This document shows positions 23,499 to 35,024 of a stretch of DNA of 64,000 nt, piece after piece. Source of the stretch: Auricularia sp. M13 (lineage: Eukaryota > Basidiomycota > Agaricomycetes > Auriculariales > Auriculariaceae); assembly GCA_037042915.1 (NCBI GenBank), contig CM073196.1:2480001-2544000 (forward strand), in the 5' to 3' direction. A program made the position numbers and the translations under genes. Each line of letters starts with the position of its first letter. The first letter of the stretch is position 1. The notes beneath the pieces were generated by a model, which searched no databases, was not told the origin of the DNA, and worked only from the letters and a program-made list of their open reading frames with translations.

Positions 23499-23771
23499 TT
23501 ATTTCGTTGTGCGCGCGTCGAGCACGGCCTTAAGGCGTTTTCTGATGTTGTGCTTTAGTCTCGACCACTCTGCCTCCGACGGCAGCTGCTCTATGCGCAG
23601 GTTGGCCGGGAACTTGTCTGGCGACGCTCTTTTCCGGGCCAGTAGTTCGTCGATTAATGTCGGCCTGCGGCTGCGTGGCAGCACGGCCTGTGCGGACGGT
23701 ACTATACGCGCCGCCTGGGGAACGGCGTTGCGCGCGAGGACGCGGACGAGTGCAGGCGCGCTGGGCCGCAT
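23499..23771 (-). CDS. Small basic protein, probably mitochondrial
   Basis: A single uninterrupted frame of 90 codons from ATG 23771. The first 30 residues (MRPSAPALVRVLARNAVPQ...) are rich in Arg and Ala with no acidic residues, like a mitochondrial presequence. The mature part has IDELLARKRASPDKFPANLR and EAEWSRLKHNIRKRLKAVLDAR, a charged helical segment. This looks like a small ribosome-associated or assembly protein of mitochondria, but I do not recognise the family. It lies between the phosphoesterase and HRQ1; its ATG is 88 bp from the HRQ1 ATG on the other strand. Confidence 0.62.
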   Translation of the reverse strand: MRPSAPALVRVLARNAVPQAARIVPSAQAVLPRSRRPTLIDELLARKRASPDKFPANLRIEQLPSEAEWSRLKHNIRKRLKAVLDARTTK

Positions 23772-23859
23772 GCGAAGAATTTGGCGACGCTGAGTGCGGT
23801 CCGAGTCGGAGATCGAGACCGTTCCTCTCCAGCCACCGCAATACACGGCTCGCCACACA

Positions 23860-26800
23860 ATGCCCAAGAGACGCGCCCCAGACCCTCCCAATGAGTCCAG
23901 CAGCCCTTCTCCTGGCACTTCCGGCGCGTCAAAGCGCAAGAAGGCAAAGACTGCGGCCGAGCCTGCAGCAGAGCAGCAATGGCCCGAGTACTTTCACACT
24001 GTACGCCTACTGGCTCAGTGCTCTTCGCGGCGCCTCATGACTCGTGCATCTACCAGTTATATAAGGTGCGCTTTCGCGTAGTCGATTCACAATCATGTTG
24101 CTGAAATGGCGCGTCAGACCTTCAAGGTACGTAGCTGTCGATAATGCCTAGGATACTTGGAAACGCTGCGCCGACACATGTCCAGGCCCTCAACACAGTG
24201 TTGGCATTCTGTTCTGCTCGCAAGCACATGGCTATCACATTCGCGTCCGTACGCAAGTCTGTGGAGAGCATTCTGAGACAGTGAGCGTCTTACATTGCCT
24301 GGTGGACTCGGCCTCAACGCAGTAGACCCCTTGACATGAGTAAAGTCGCGGAAATCAAGTTGAACATCCTCCTATGTAGTGCAAACAGTCTCTGACTACT
24401 GTGCATCTCAGAGCTCTCCTGCCAGACCTCGTCAAGTTCGCATACATACCGGCCAACGACTTGCGCATCAATTCGTCTGTCACGGGCTCAGCGGATAATG
24501 CTCCAGATATCTACGAATCGGCTGCGTCGGGCTCAGGCTTGACATCAGATGGCGATGAACATGTTCTCGTCCTTGAATTTCTCGAAGGCGCCGCGAAGAA
24601 CAAGGAGCTGAAGAAGCGCGTCATTTTCTCGCATTTCTCTCGCACTTCATGGCTCAACCTTCTGTCTCATGCAGTCAACCTATATGGGCCCTCTCGTACG
24701 CACCTGCGCTGACTCCCGACGCATTGAAGAAGTTGGTTGAGAAGCGCAACGCTCGTTTGTTGAAGCAGTCGACGAGTTCGTTCGACCCAGCCGTGCGATC
24801 TCCGCGAGCGTTGACGACTAGCATAGACTTCTTGCAGCAATTCCGCCAGGTGATGATCCCGTTCAGCTCGTGCTGAACGCGGCCAGGGACCACGTCCCTG
24901 TGGACCCGATGGCACCTCAGCCTGACACAGGCGACGGTCATGAACTCCTCGGACCCACTCGCCGCCCAATCGCAGAAATATTGGATGACTTGCAGCAGCA
25001 GGACTGGTATGCTGATCAAATTGTTGCCCGGAAGGTTTATGAGCCCAGAGAGGCCACACTCGGTACTTCGCAGCGCTTTCCACTCGTAACAAGCTGACCG
25101 GTAATACCAGGCGACGTAACGCTCTCGAGTACAATATGGGCCGCCCTCAGGTCGTCACGGAAGATTTCATCGCTCTTCAGCCACCAGGCTGCTGCTATCA
25201 AAGCAGTTCAAGCCGGGAAGAACGTTATCGTTTCGACTGCAACTGCATCAGGCAAGAGCGTGGTTTATCAGGTGGGATTTCCTTGACAATCGCCCTTCGA
25301 TATGGTGAGTTTACTGATGTTGAATCGTTATAGGTTCCCGTTCTCTCGTTCCTCGAGGAGTCCGTAGAAACTACCGCGCTGTTTATTTATCCGACCAAGG
25401 CCCTGGCCCAGGATCAGAAGCAGGCAATGGAACAATTGCTGGTGTCGTGCACAGGTCTGGAGAACGTGAAGGTGGGACCTGCATATCTAGTTCAAGCGCG
25501 ATATTGACTTCCACGACGAAGGTCGCTGCTTACGATGGCGATACGCCGTCTGAGCAGCGTCGGGGCATCCGGGACAATGCCTCCATAATCTTCGCCAATT
25601 TTGTGAGTTAACGCACCTCTCCAGTTGTTCTTTCCGCTCATGTTGTCTGGGAAGGATATGTATGTCGGTGCTGCATGTGCACAAGCCGTTCTAATTTTAC
25701 TGTGCGTGTATACAGGATACACACCGCTATTCTTCCTCATGAGGACTTGTGGAGACGGTGAGAACGTCGTCCATCGCCTGCTTGCAGCTCTGAACAAATT
25801 TGTAGTTTCCTGAAGAATCTCAGGATTGTTGCTGTGGATGAGCTGCATTACTACTCTGGTTTATTCGGAAGGTTAACATATATGCTCGTGATGCCGAATT
25901 TATATTCATGTTATACGCAGTCACGTTGCGCAAGTTATACGCCGCCTACGCCGTGTTTGTGCCGCGATAGGGAGTAAGTCCTCCGCATGAGCGCAGTATC
26001 CATTTACACTCAAAACCATAGACCACAGCGTTCGCTTCGTCTCGTGTAGTGCAACTATATCCAACCCTCTCGTTCGTTACTCCTCTCGAACTGTAACATC
26101 GACTTAATGTGCGGCTTTCGTTTCAAGGGTCATATGAAGAACCTTTTTGGCATAGAGGTACTACGCGACCTGTAGATTTTATTCAACCTTGACGCGTTTT
26201 CCAGGATATCGAAGTGATTACGGAGGATGGGTCGCCATCTGTGCGTGGAATACCTTGCCGCAAACTTGCGCTCACGCGCCCGAGTGCGCTAGGGTCAAAA
26301 GGATTTCGTTATTTTCAATCCACCTCCGAGGGACGCTGGGGATCCGACTCTGGGCCATCACAGCGCAATGACACAGGCTACTGCACTCATGAGGTAGACC
26401 CATTTTCTTCGTCGTCATATCACGGTTCTGGATTAATGAGCGTGGTCAGATTTCTCATGAAGCGTGGTATGCGTGTTCTCATGTTTACTAAAGTTCGTTT
26501 CCCTCCACTACTTGCAGCAGATTGAGCTCACAGCATTTTGCTAGATCAGAAAAATCTGCGAAATGGTACGCAAGCTGGGGCTTCATTTAATCCCGGCTCG
26601 CTGACTTGCGAGGCAGGCGATGAAGACGCTTCGGACTGAGCTCACGGAAGAGGGAAGGCTTGACATACTCGAGAAGGTCATCTTCAATTTATCCCCTCCC
26701 TTCCGACTTCTAAGAAACGACGAAGGTGATGGCTTACCGTGGAGGCTATTCCACAGCGGACAGGCGCAGGATTGAAACGGAGGCATTCACTGGGAAGCTG

Positions 26801-28720
26801 CTTGGAATAGTCGCAACCAATGCTTTGTGAGACCCCCTCTCAGTCAATCTAAACCTCAGCCTGACCAGTACAGGGAGCTGGGCATCGACATTGGCGCGCT
26901 CGATGCCGTCATCATGTTGTCAGTACCCCTGGGCGGAATTGCGAGCATTGTCAGCAACGAAATTTTGCTGCGCTCCTCCCTCTAAACCTATTGGCAGCGC
27001 CAGCAAGGTGGTCGAGCCGGTCGACGCTGTCAAGATTCATTGGCGGTGCTTGTTACAGATAATTCCTCGGTCGACCAGTACTTCGTGCAAAATCCGGATG
27101 CTCTTTTCACGATGCGCGTGCCCGACCTGCTCGTAGACTTGCACAGTGACATCATTCTTGAAGCCCATCTGCAGTGTGCTGCATTTGAAATGCCACTAAA
27201 CCTAGCCGACGAAGTGTACTTCGGCCCATCTCTGCAAAAATCTGCGAGACTCGCCTTGTCAAGGACAAAGACGGCTGGTCAGTGTATGTGACATCTGATG
27301 GCCAGCATATTCAAGGTCACGCAGGTATCATACGCATGACAAATTCATGCCATACCCGGCCAAAAAAGTCTCGATTCGTGGCATAGAAGAGGATCGTTAC
27401 GCTGTGGTCGACATTTCTAATTTATCCCGCGGTGGAGTGGCCAGGATACTGGAAGAGATTGAATTCTCTCGAGCTCTGTTTGAGGTGAAATGTGCGGTTC
27501 AAGATGTTCTTCAGCCGCTGACCATAAACTGTAGACCTACGAAGGGGCAGTGGTACGCATTTTCCCAACACGCGGACGGCGAGCATGCTAAACGGTGTTG
27601 TAGTTTATTCACCAGGGCCTTACTTTCATCGTGACAGAGGTCAGCCACGACTCAAAGGTCGCGCGCCTTGTTCGATCCGATGTCAACTATGTCACACGGC
27701 CACGAGACTTCACAAATGTCGATGCACTGCAGACTTACAGAATTCGGGAAGTACGAGCTTCGCCGCATCGCGCTTTTTTCGGACGTACGTTCCTCATCGC
27801 CCTGTCCATACGGTGACTGACGAGCATAGGCGTCGGACTGCTGACCATCGTCTTCGGTACGCGGAGCTTATCAAAGTATCATTACATGCTGTTATTCATC
27901 GCTTGGAAATAGGTTTCTACAAGGTATGACTTTGCTGTTGTACAAGTACGTGGAACAATACTGACGCTCTGAGTAGCTCAGAAATGGGCAAATATTAGAA
28001 TCAGTGGGAATGGAGACACCGCCATTCGAACGTGAAACCACCGGTTTCTGGCTGGACGTCCCCAAGCCTGTCCTCGACATTATGAATACCAAAAACATCC
28101 ATGCGGCAGAGGCGATCCATGCCGCTTCACATGCCATCATCAATCGTTTCCCCATGGGCCAAGATCTCAAGACCGAATGCAAAGTCGCCGTCAAGGAGTA
28201 CAATCCTTCAGAGACTTCACGCAAACGACCTGCTAGGTTAGGTGGAATAGCACACTAAAATTCGCTGACACTTGCTCAGGTTGATATTTTTCGATGCTGC
28301 CGGTGCTGGCGGCGGTCCTGCTACTAGTGCATTCGAGCACGGTCAGTTGTATCCAACATACGTGTTTGCGACTGGATCTCGTCAACTGATTTACACAGTG
28401 TCCGATCTTGTGCACTCGGCATATGAAACGTGGAGAGCTGTCCTTGCACGGACGGCTGCTTGAAATGTGAGTACCATATTCCTCATTGCGCGTTTTCCGT
28501 ACTCACGTAAACAGGCATTCACAGCCCGGGCTGCAAGGAGCAGAACGAGGTCGCTTCGAAACTAGGTGCACAACTGGTTCTTCGCGGGCTCCTCGGGCTC
28601 CCCATTCAAGTCGACGACCTTCCCGATCTTGAAGATGGGCCGCACTTTCCACGTACCATCGTTGAGGCAGCATCTGTCGGTACTATCGCGAATGTGCACG
28701 TAGAGACCGATTGCGATTAA
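23860..28720 (+). CDS. HRQ1: RecQ4-like DNA helicase Hrq1
   Basis: Large multi-exon gene. N-terminus: basic tail SKRKKAKTAAE, then WPEYFHT-LYK-TFK-ALNTVLAFCSARKHMAITF, the conserved Hrq1 start. The helicase core shows SHQAAAIKA, Walker A TATASGKS, YPTKALAQDQ, YDGDTPSEQRR, DEAH-type AVDELHYY and SCSATISNP. The C-terminal DUF1998/MZB region has Cys-rich CPCTDGCLKC...HSPGCKEQNE for zinc. Hrq1 is a 3'-5' helicase in crosslink repair and telomere maintenance. Early exons 23860-24000, 24057-24065, 24118-24126, 24186-24280, 24323-24358 and one starting 24412 are phase-consistent. The T3 run at 24756-24758 must be T4 to link KRNAR to EAVDEFV; the exon join at 24635-24700 is unresolved. Confidence 0.88.
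24057..24065 (+). other. Nine-base micro-exon of HRQ1 (codes LYK)
   Basis: TTATATAAG is flanked by a 56-nt intron (24001-24056) and a 52-nt intron (24066-24117), both GT-AG. The residues fill a gap in the conserved Hrq1 N-terminal motif. Confidence 0.72.
24118..24126 (+). other. Nine-base micro-exon of HRQ1 (codes TFK)
   Basis: ACCTTCAAG sits between introns 24066-24117 and 24127-24185 and is directly followed, after splicing, by ALNTVLAFC, matching the KALNTV motif of the family. Confidence 0.72.
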
Positions 28721-28812
28721 GTTCTGGACCCTTTAAAAGTGCTCTATGATACTGTACTGTCTAAATTGTAGTGTACACGCGATACCGTGCGAAGTGAACA
28801 GCCTTGCCCACG

Positions 28813-31800
28813 TTATAGAAGAGGATCGAAGTCGCTCCACTGCTGCTGCTTTTTCGCTGTCGAAGTATTGTTCCAGGACGTCGTGGGCTGCATGGGAGCG
28901 AAAGACATGGAAGGCGTGACAGGCGCAGAAGGCGTTGTTGGCAGCGCAATGTTGTAGTTGGGTTTTTGAGGCTCCAACTGCGGCGTCATACTCCTTGGTT
29001 GTAGAGGGCTGGCTGTAAACGATGACGCTCGCAATTGCGGCTGCAGGGTCGCCGTGCTGTACGTCGGTGGAGTGTACGGTCGGATAGGTGACGTTTGGGC
29101 GACGATAGGCGACCGAGCAGGAGCCAGGGGCGGGGATAACGCAGGTGGAGAAATCGACGACGTCGAAACTGATGATGCTGGTGGCGGCGGAAACGCAGAA
29201 CGCAGAGAAGATGACTGAAACTGCGAAGATATAGACGGCCGCGAGACGTGTTGCGACATAGGTGTGCCGTTTGGAGGCTTCGGCGTTCCCGGTAACGACT
29301 GTGTCTGCATTACCGAGAAACTGGGCGGCGATGTCGGACGCGAGCTCTTGGGTTGCTGTGCCACGATATTCAGATCCACATTCGCGCTGCCAGTGCTAAC
29401 TCACCTCATCGCCGAGGATACTACCCCAAACATCGTCATCCCAGGATTTTGCCACAGGAGAACCCGCTCCGACGGCGCCTGGGCTCGTCGCGGCGGACGC
29501 ACTGGCGCCACCGACGAGACTCTGGAAGTTAATCGAGCCTGTCATAGCGGCGCTGGTAACCTGTACGCCGTTCGTCGTGACCGTTGATCGATCCTCCACG
29601 CGCTGAGAATCTTTCAGGAACTGCGTATGCTCCTTCTCAACACGGTCTCCAAGAATCCGAATGACGCGCATGAACCGTGCAAATTGCTCGACATTCAGCA
29701 ACGGGCCTATGCTCATGGTCCACAATTGTGGCAAGACGAGAGTTGCAACAGCTTCGCGATCGACCTTGAGGCCCATAGCTTCTTGAACGTCTAGTGTGGC
29801 CAGCTGCAAAGTGTCAATATCTGATTTCGCTCGTGCATCCGGATTTGTACCATAACGGAGGGCTCTGCAGGGGATTATTAGCGACGAAATGGGTTGAAAA
29901 TTATGGGACAAACCCTTGGTCCTTATCTACGTCGATAATAAGCTTTATGGGCTAAGGGACAATGATTTAACACACCTTCGACAACAGTGGTACAAGTTTC
30001 TGGGTCAAGCTCGTCTACAAATCCAGTCAGCCCACGTAGTGCCGAGCGGGATGGAGGACAGTCTCCCAACCTGATCCAACGTCTGGACCATGCCTGCAGG
30101 GCATCAGCTCCATCCAATAACAATACAGATTTCCAACACACTCTTGAAGCACACCAAGGAGCTGACTTTGACGCTCAATATCCGCGTTTTTGTGAAGACC
30201 AGCGCAACCCGTGGGAACAGTACGCTTTGCACTTCCGCATAGTCGATGGTATCGCACAATCCGGGAACGCAACTGAGCGCGCGCTCGACCACTACGGCGT
30301 GCTCGGACTCGAGAGCATGATATACAAGCGGAAGGACATCTAAAGACAGTTCGCGGTGAGTTTGAAGGATCAACCCAGCCGACACTCACGTTCTTTGAAG
30401 ACAGCTTTGTCCGTCTTGCCCTGAAGCAATTCCAAGTTCTCCAGAAGCGTCAGCATGTTCTGTGGCGGCTCCTTGACCATGAATAACGGTTTGAGGCTAG
30501 GCAACACAGTGGAAGCAAACTGCGATGGGGAGAGATGCGCGCTAATGGCGAAGACGTTCGGGAGGATGGCGGGTAGGAGATGGGTATCTTTCATCTGTCA
30601 CTGCAGGTGAGCGGTACAAGCCAGAATTTTGGTTGACCTGCACCTCTTCAAGCAACGAAGGCAGAATCTTTCTTGTCTTGAGCCCCTCAGAGAACCGATC
30701 CAATACACCTGTTAAACCTTTCATAAAGATAATCTAGACGCAGGAGACTTGTTGAGCAGATATGTCGATCTATGGGAATCAGTGCTGACCTTCTCTTCTC
30801 GCGTCTTGGAAGCAAAGTTGGCGCGGTCGAGAAAGTTAAGGGTTGATATTGGCAGAGACGAGACTGTATCATATATCATATCAGCACCTTGACCGGGAGC
30901 GGTTCAAGGGCACTCACAGGCGGAGTATGATGGTAGAGAGCTAGGGGATGGCCGCGATGATACGTTGGGTGTTACGAGTGCAGAGACAAGGCCTGCGAAA
31001 CGGCATGAGCAGCAGAAGAATTGGTAACAGTTAGGCCACGCACTGCGCAAGTCTGGATCCCAGGATTCCATGCCAGTAATTGGTTTGTTTGCGTTTTCTC
31101 GCAATGTTGTGAGGCTGCCATGGTTCCTATGAGGCGGCATGCCTTTGTTATGCACCGCATAGATCAGGCAGCCCAGGCTGTACATGTCCGATGCGGGCGA
31201 AATTTGCGTGTCGGCATTGTATTCGGGCGCTGAAGAGCGTATCAGTGGGTAGCCGCAGGCAGTAGCTGACAATGCGTCTTACGCAGGTAGTCGAATGAAT
31301 GTTGAACGGAGGACGGCATTCGCGAGTCGTATTGGATGTATTCCCAACGCGATGGGGTCCCGTCAGTGCCCACCAGCGGCATGGTCAGACCGAGACCCGA
31401 TATCTTCCAGTCTCCCTGCGTCAAGGCTCTAGCAGGTCGTCGTGCGCCGTAAAGGAAGCAAACGTACAGCAGCGTTGATAACCACACTGTTGGGCGTGAT
31501 GTTGCTGTGGATGAGGCGCGCCGATGTATGCAGAAACGAAAGACCCTTGCATATTTGCAGGATGCCTTTAAGAATCTTGGAAATGGACTGAGTGTCCACG
31601 ACATATGCTGAGCGAGAGACAAACCTCGGTCTCGTCTAGCTCGACTGCTAGCGGTCGACCTCCGGTTGGTATGGCAAGCTGCAGTGATGACAAGAGCATC
31701 TCGGTCGCGAAGACGAGCTCAGAGCGCGTCTCTTCCAAAGGCTCGACTATGGTAGGACGCGATCAGAGTCTGCATGCGATGATAACGGGTTCAGGCGCAC

Positions 31801-32226
31801 CCATCTCTACACGCAGGCATTAATAAACAAGTATTATACTGAGACTGGAGAGCACAGGTACCTAATATACACGGGTGTCGCAGGCGCCCAAGCGCAGAGG
31901 CCTTGCGAGTGCGTCCAGCGTTGGGAAGATCACTATCACATTGCACGCACCTCGGCCTTGAGCACCTCGAGCACGCGCTCTTTGGCGGGTCCAGTGAGAC
32001 GGTCGATCTCCTGGCTCCGCTTCTCGAATGTCCAGACGCTGACGCGCTTGCCGGTCGTCTTATGTGCGGCATTGGCGACCTTCCAGAGGCCTACACTGAA
32101 CGGCTGGGCGGGCGGCGGCGCTGGCAGCCCGTTGGCCGGCGGCGGCAGGGCCTGTCCTGGGGCGGCCACGACATAGTTCTGGGAGATATTGGTGCGCGCA
32201 AATAACGAGCTGGCCGCGGCGAACAT
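28813..32226 (-). CDS. SCY1-like pseudokinase (SCYL2/Ppk32 type)
   Basis: Multi-exon gene starting MFAAASSLFARTNISQNY. The kinase-like domain includes FSVGLWKVANAAHKTTGKRVSVWTFEKR, LGRLRHPCIL, LIHSNITPNSVVINA, GDWKISGLGL and DMYSLGCLIYAV. HRD is replaced by HSN and DFG by GLG, so it should not phosphorylate. A helical HEAT-like region follows (VLPSLKPLFMV; LPQLWTMSIGPLLNVEQFARFM) and then a long Ser/Pro/Thr-rich tail ending WSDFDPLL, like clathrin- or adaptor-binding tails. SCYL2-type proteins work in clathrin-coated vesicle traffic. The ATG is 60 bp from that of the divergent proteasome gene. Confidence 0.9.
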
Positions 32227-32286
32227 GACACGGAGACGATCGGAGTTTGGTGCTCTCCTCGACGCGCGTTTCTCCTCGCTCTCACA
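32227..32286. promoter_or_regulatory. Very short divergent promoter region
   Basis: Only 60 bp separate the start codons of the SCY1-like gene (minus) and the proteasome alpha gene (plus). I see no TATA box; the two 5' untranslated regions must be extremely short or overlap. Confidence 0.6.
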
Positions 32287-33422
32287 ATGTCCAGGTCCTA
32301 CGATCGCGGTGCGCATCCTCGCGTCTTGACCGTCTCGCCTAGCGACTGACCCCAGGCGCCGTCTGGCAGCCCTCACCGTCTTCTCGCCCGACGGCCATTT
32401 GTTCCAGGTCTGCCAAACGCACGCTGGACCAGGACGCGTCACTCACTGCCGCCCAGGTTGAATATGCGCTCGAGGCCGTCAGGCGCGGCACCTGCGCCGT
32501 GGGCGTCCGTGGGAAGGACGTCGTCGTGCTCGGTGTCGAGAAGAAGTCCGTCCTCCAGCTCCAGGACCCGCGCACCGTCCGCAAGGTCGTCATGCTCGAC
32601 GACCACATCTGCCTGGCCTTCGCTGGTAGGTATTGGATGGGTCTTGCTATATCTTGCTGACCGTGTTGCGTAGGCCTGACTGCCGATGGCCGTGTGCTCA
32701 TTGACAAGGCGCGCATCGAATGCCAAAGCCACCGCTTGACCGTGGAGGACCCCGTCTCCGTCGAGTACATCACGCGGCATATTGCTGGTATCCAGCAGGT
32801 GTGCATCTAAGGTCGTCACCCTGAAGAAACGCGCTTAACGCGTGCTGCAGCGCTACACGCAATCCGGTGGTGTCCGTCCTTTCGGTATTTCCACCTTGAT
32901 CGTCGGCTTCGACCCCCAAGACCCCCGCCCTCGTCTCTACCAAACTGAACCTGGAGGCATCTACAGCGCGTGGAAGGCGAGTGTAGTCTCTTGAACGTCA
33001 CTGCTATACTGACTTTCTTTCATGAAGGCAAATGCCATCGGCCGCTCGTCCAAGACAGTGCGCGAATTCCTGGAAAAGAACCACAGGGACGACATGACGC
33101 GCGACGACACCATCAAACTGACTATCAAGAGCTTGCTCGAGGTCGTCCAAACAGGCGCCAAAAACATCGAAATCGCCGTCATGGAGAGCTTCGGCAAGGT
33201 CACCAACCTCGATCTTTCGCAAATAGAGGCTATCGTGGCGGAGATTGAGCGCGAGAAGGAGGCCGGTGTGTATAATTTCTGACATTTCAAGCAAACATTG
33301 CTGATAGTTCATTTGCAGAGGCGGAGCGCAAGCGTTCGAGACTGGCTGCGGCAGCGTCTGCTCAGGCTGCGATGACGGCTGGCGTCGCCGCTCCCGGTCC
33401 TTCCGACGCACCGGCGTCGTAG
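32287..33422 (+). CDS. 20S proteasome alpha subunit (alpha 4-like)
   Basis: Exons 32287-32308, 32370-32407, 32457-32625, 32674-32798, 32851-32976, 33028-33265 and 33319-33422 encode 273 residues. The N-terminus [24 protein letters not shown] is the alpha-subunit signature; further landmarks are [34 protein letters not shown] and [28 protein letters not shown], which best match alpha 4 (PRE6/PSMA7). The C-terminal [17 protein letters not shown] tail is Lys/Ala-rich and longer than in yeast. Alpha rings gate the 20S core in cytoplasm and nucleus. The fifth intron is GC-AG (32977-33027). The frame is intact. Confidence 0.95.
32977..33027 (+). other. GC-AG intron in the proteasome alpha gene
   Basis: The donor is AAG|GCGAGT and the acceptor ATGAAG, with an ACTGAC branch-like site. 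It joins YSAWK to ANAIGRSSK in phase 0; the nearby GT would shift the frame. Confidence 0.85.
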
Positions 33423-33491
33423 TGTTGACATATCGTTCGAGAATAATGAACTTTCTACCCATTAACTATTACAATCCCAGCCGAGCCCACT

Positions 33492-34767
33492 CTAGAACAG
33501 CTGCATCTTGGAAAGACGCGCGCGGGAATACAACCCGAATAGTATAGCGGCGGGCGCGATGTTGAACGCGATGATACGCGTCAGAATCGACGTGTTCTTA
33601 GGGAAGAACGTCGTGTAGTGGACGCCGAGCCAGATCACGACCTGGAACAGTAGGAAGAGAAGATAGCCACTGGCGCCTGATGTCGAGCTATGCTTAGCTT
33701 GGCCCTCGGGAGTGTGCGTGCATACGTACGATGCCATTTCCAGACCCGCTTTGGGTCGGGAGCGAAGAGCCTGCCGTTGAACCACACGCTGAGAGGAGGT
33801 GAGCTGGATGTGCGTCATGCGTACTTTATACACACCTCCCACCGCCGAGAACGACTTGGGCAACCTGTCGCGCTGCGTGAGCTTGTTTCAGAGGTATTTG
33901 AAACACCCATACAAGCCACGCTATTGCGAGGAGACCGAGCCACTAAGAGGAAGGTCCGTCAATTTCGACACCGAATGTATGCGCCGACGACTTACTGCAT
34001 GCCAACTGTACATATGATTGTACCCATGCGAATACTTGTACCACACAATGGCACCAGAGCCGAAGAGTAAAGCAGGGATCCCCAGTCCAAGCATGATGAT
34101 CTGGTGGCGGGCGAGTCCACGAGCCTTCGTGCGAGGATGCATCGTCGGCTGCAGTGTCAAAATTCCTAGTTGAAGATGAGAGAAAGCAGTTGAGCAAGGT
34201 AGAAGAACATTCTCACCAAATGTAAAAACGCAGATAGCGAAGACATTGGCCGTGGGATGGAACATGAACGCTCCGAGGGCGCCGAAGCCTGCGCCGAACA
34301 CCTGGTTGCGCAATCCAATTTCAGTTAACCCCGCTTGCAGCGCCGTGGCCGCGGGATCTATGTAAGCGCAATGGCGTACCTTAATCCAGGTGGTGAGCAG
34401 CATTGCCTGCACGCAGCATGCATATTAGTGTTGTGCTGCAAATACTCGAGAACGCGGCGTGTGCGTACCAGCACGCCCGCCTGCAGCGACCAACCGCAAC
34501 ACGCGCATTTGTCAGCCCCCAAGTTCAGCCTGGCCGCACACGACGTACCACAACGAGGCCTGTGCCCAGCCCGTCGCCCGCGCGCGACTCGCTGCGCTCC
34601 TGGACCTTGGACATGTCAAGATCTTCCTCCTCAACCAGGAGGGCGCTGTCTAAGGACATTTACCGTCTGAGGCTCCGCTACCGGGACAGCGTGTTCTTGA
34701 ATGCCATCCCGGCTTCCGGCACTGAGCAGTCGCTCGCGCTCCTCAGCCTCCGGCCTTTGCTCTGCCA
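33492..34767 (-). CDS. Cytochrome b561-type transmembrane protein
   Basis: Multi-exon gene convergent with the proteasome gene (69 bp between stops). The N-terminus MAEQRPEAEERERLLS is hydrophilic and carries a LL motif. Several membrane spans follow: VFGAGFGALGAFMFHPTANVFAICVF, GLARHQIIMLGLGIPALLFGSGAIVWYK, SWHAV, and YLLFLLFQVVIWLGVHY. Histidines in MFHPT, MHPRT, ARHQ and SWHA are spaced like the haem ligands of the b561 domain, and LTLQPTMHP is close to the family core. Such proteins transfer electrons across internal membranes to ascorbate or ferric iron. Exon ends in the first 60 residues were not settled. Confidence 0.75.
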
Positions 34768-35024
34768 TCGTTGCCGGTCGGTGAGAGACTGAATGTAAAG
34801 GGTGTGTTGTGTGAGGGGCGACAGACGAAGCAACTGGTGGGCTATACATGTCCCCGGCGGGACATTTTATGTGCACCGGTCTGCACTAGAAGTGACAGGA
34901 TGACAAGCCAGCATTGCGCCGCGTATCGACGGTCAAGCGCCCAAGCGAAACAAATATTAGTGTACACTCTATGCAGATGAATCGTTATACTACATGCTCA
35001 AAAGTTATAAGACGTCACCCTAGG

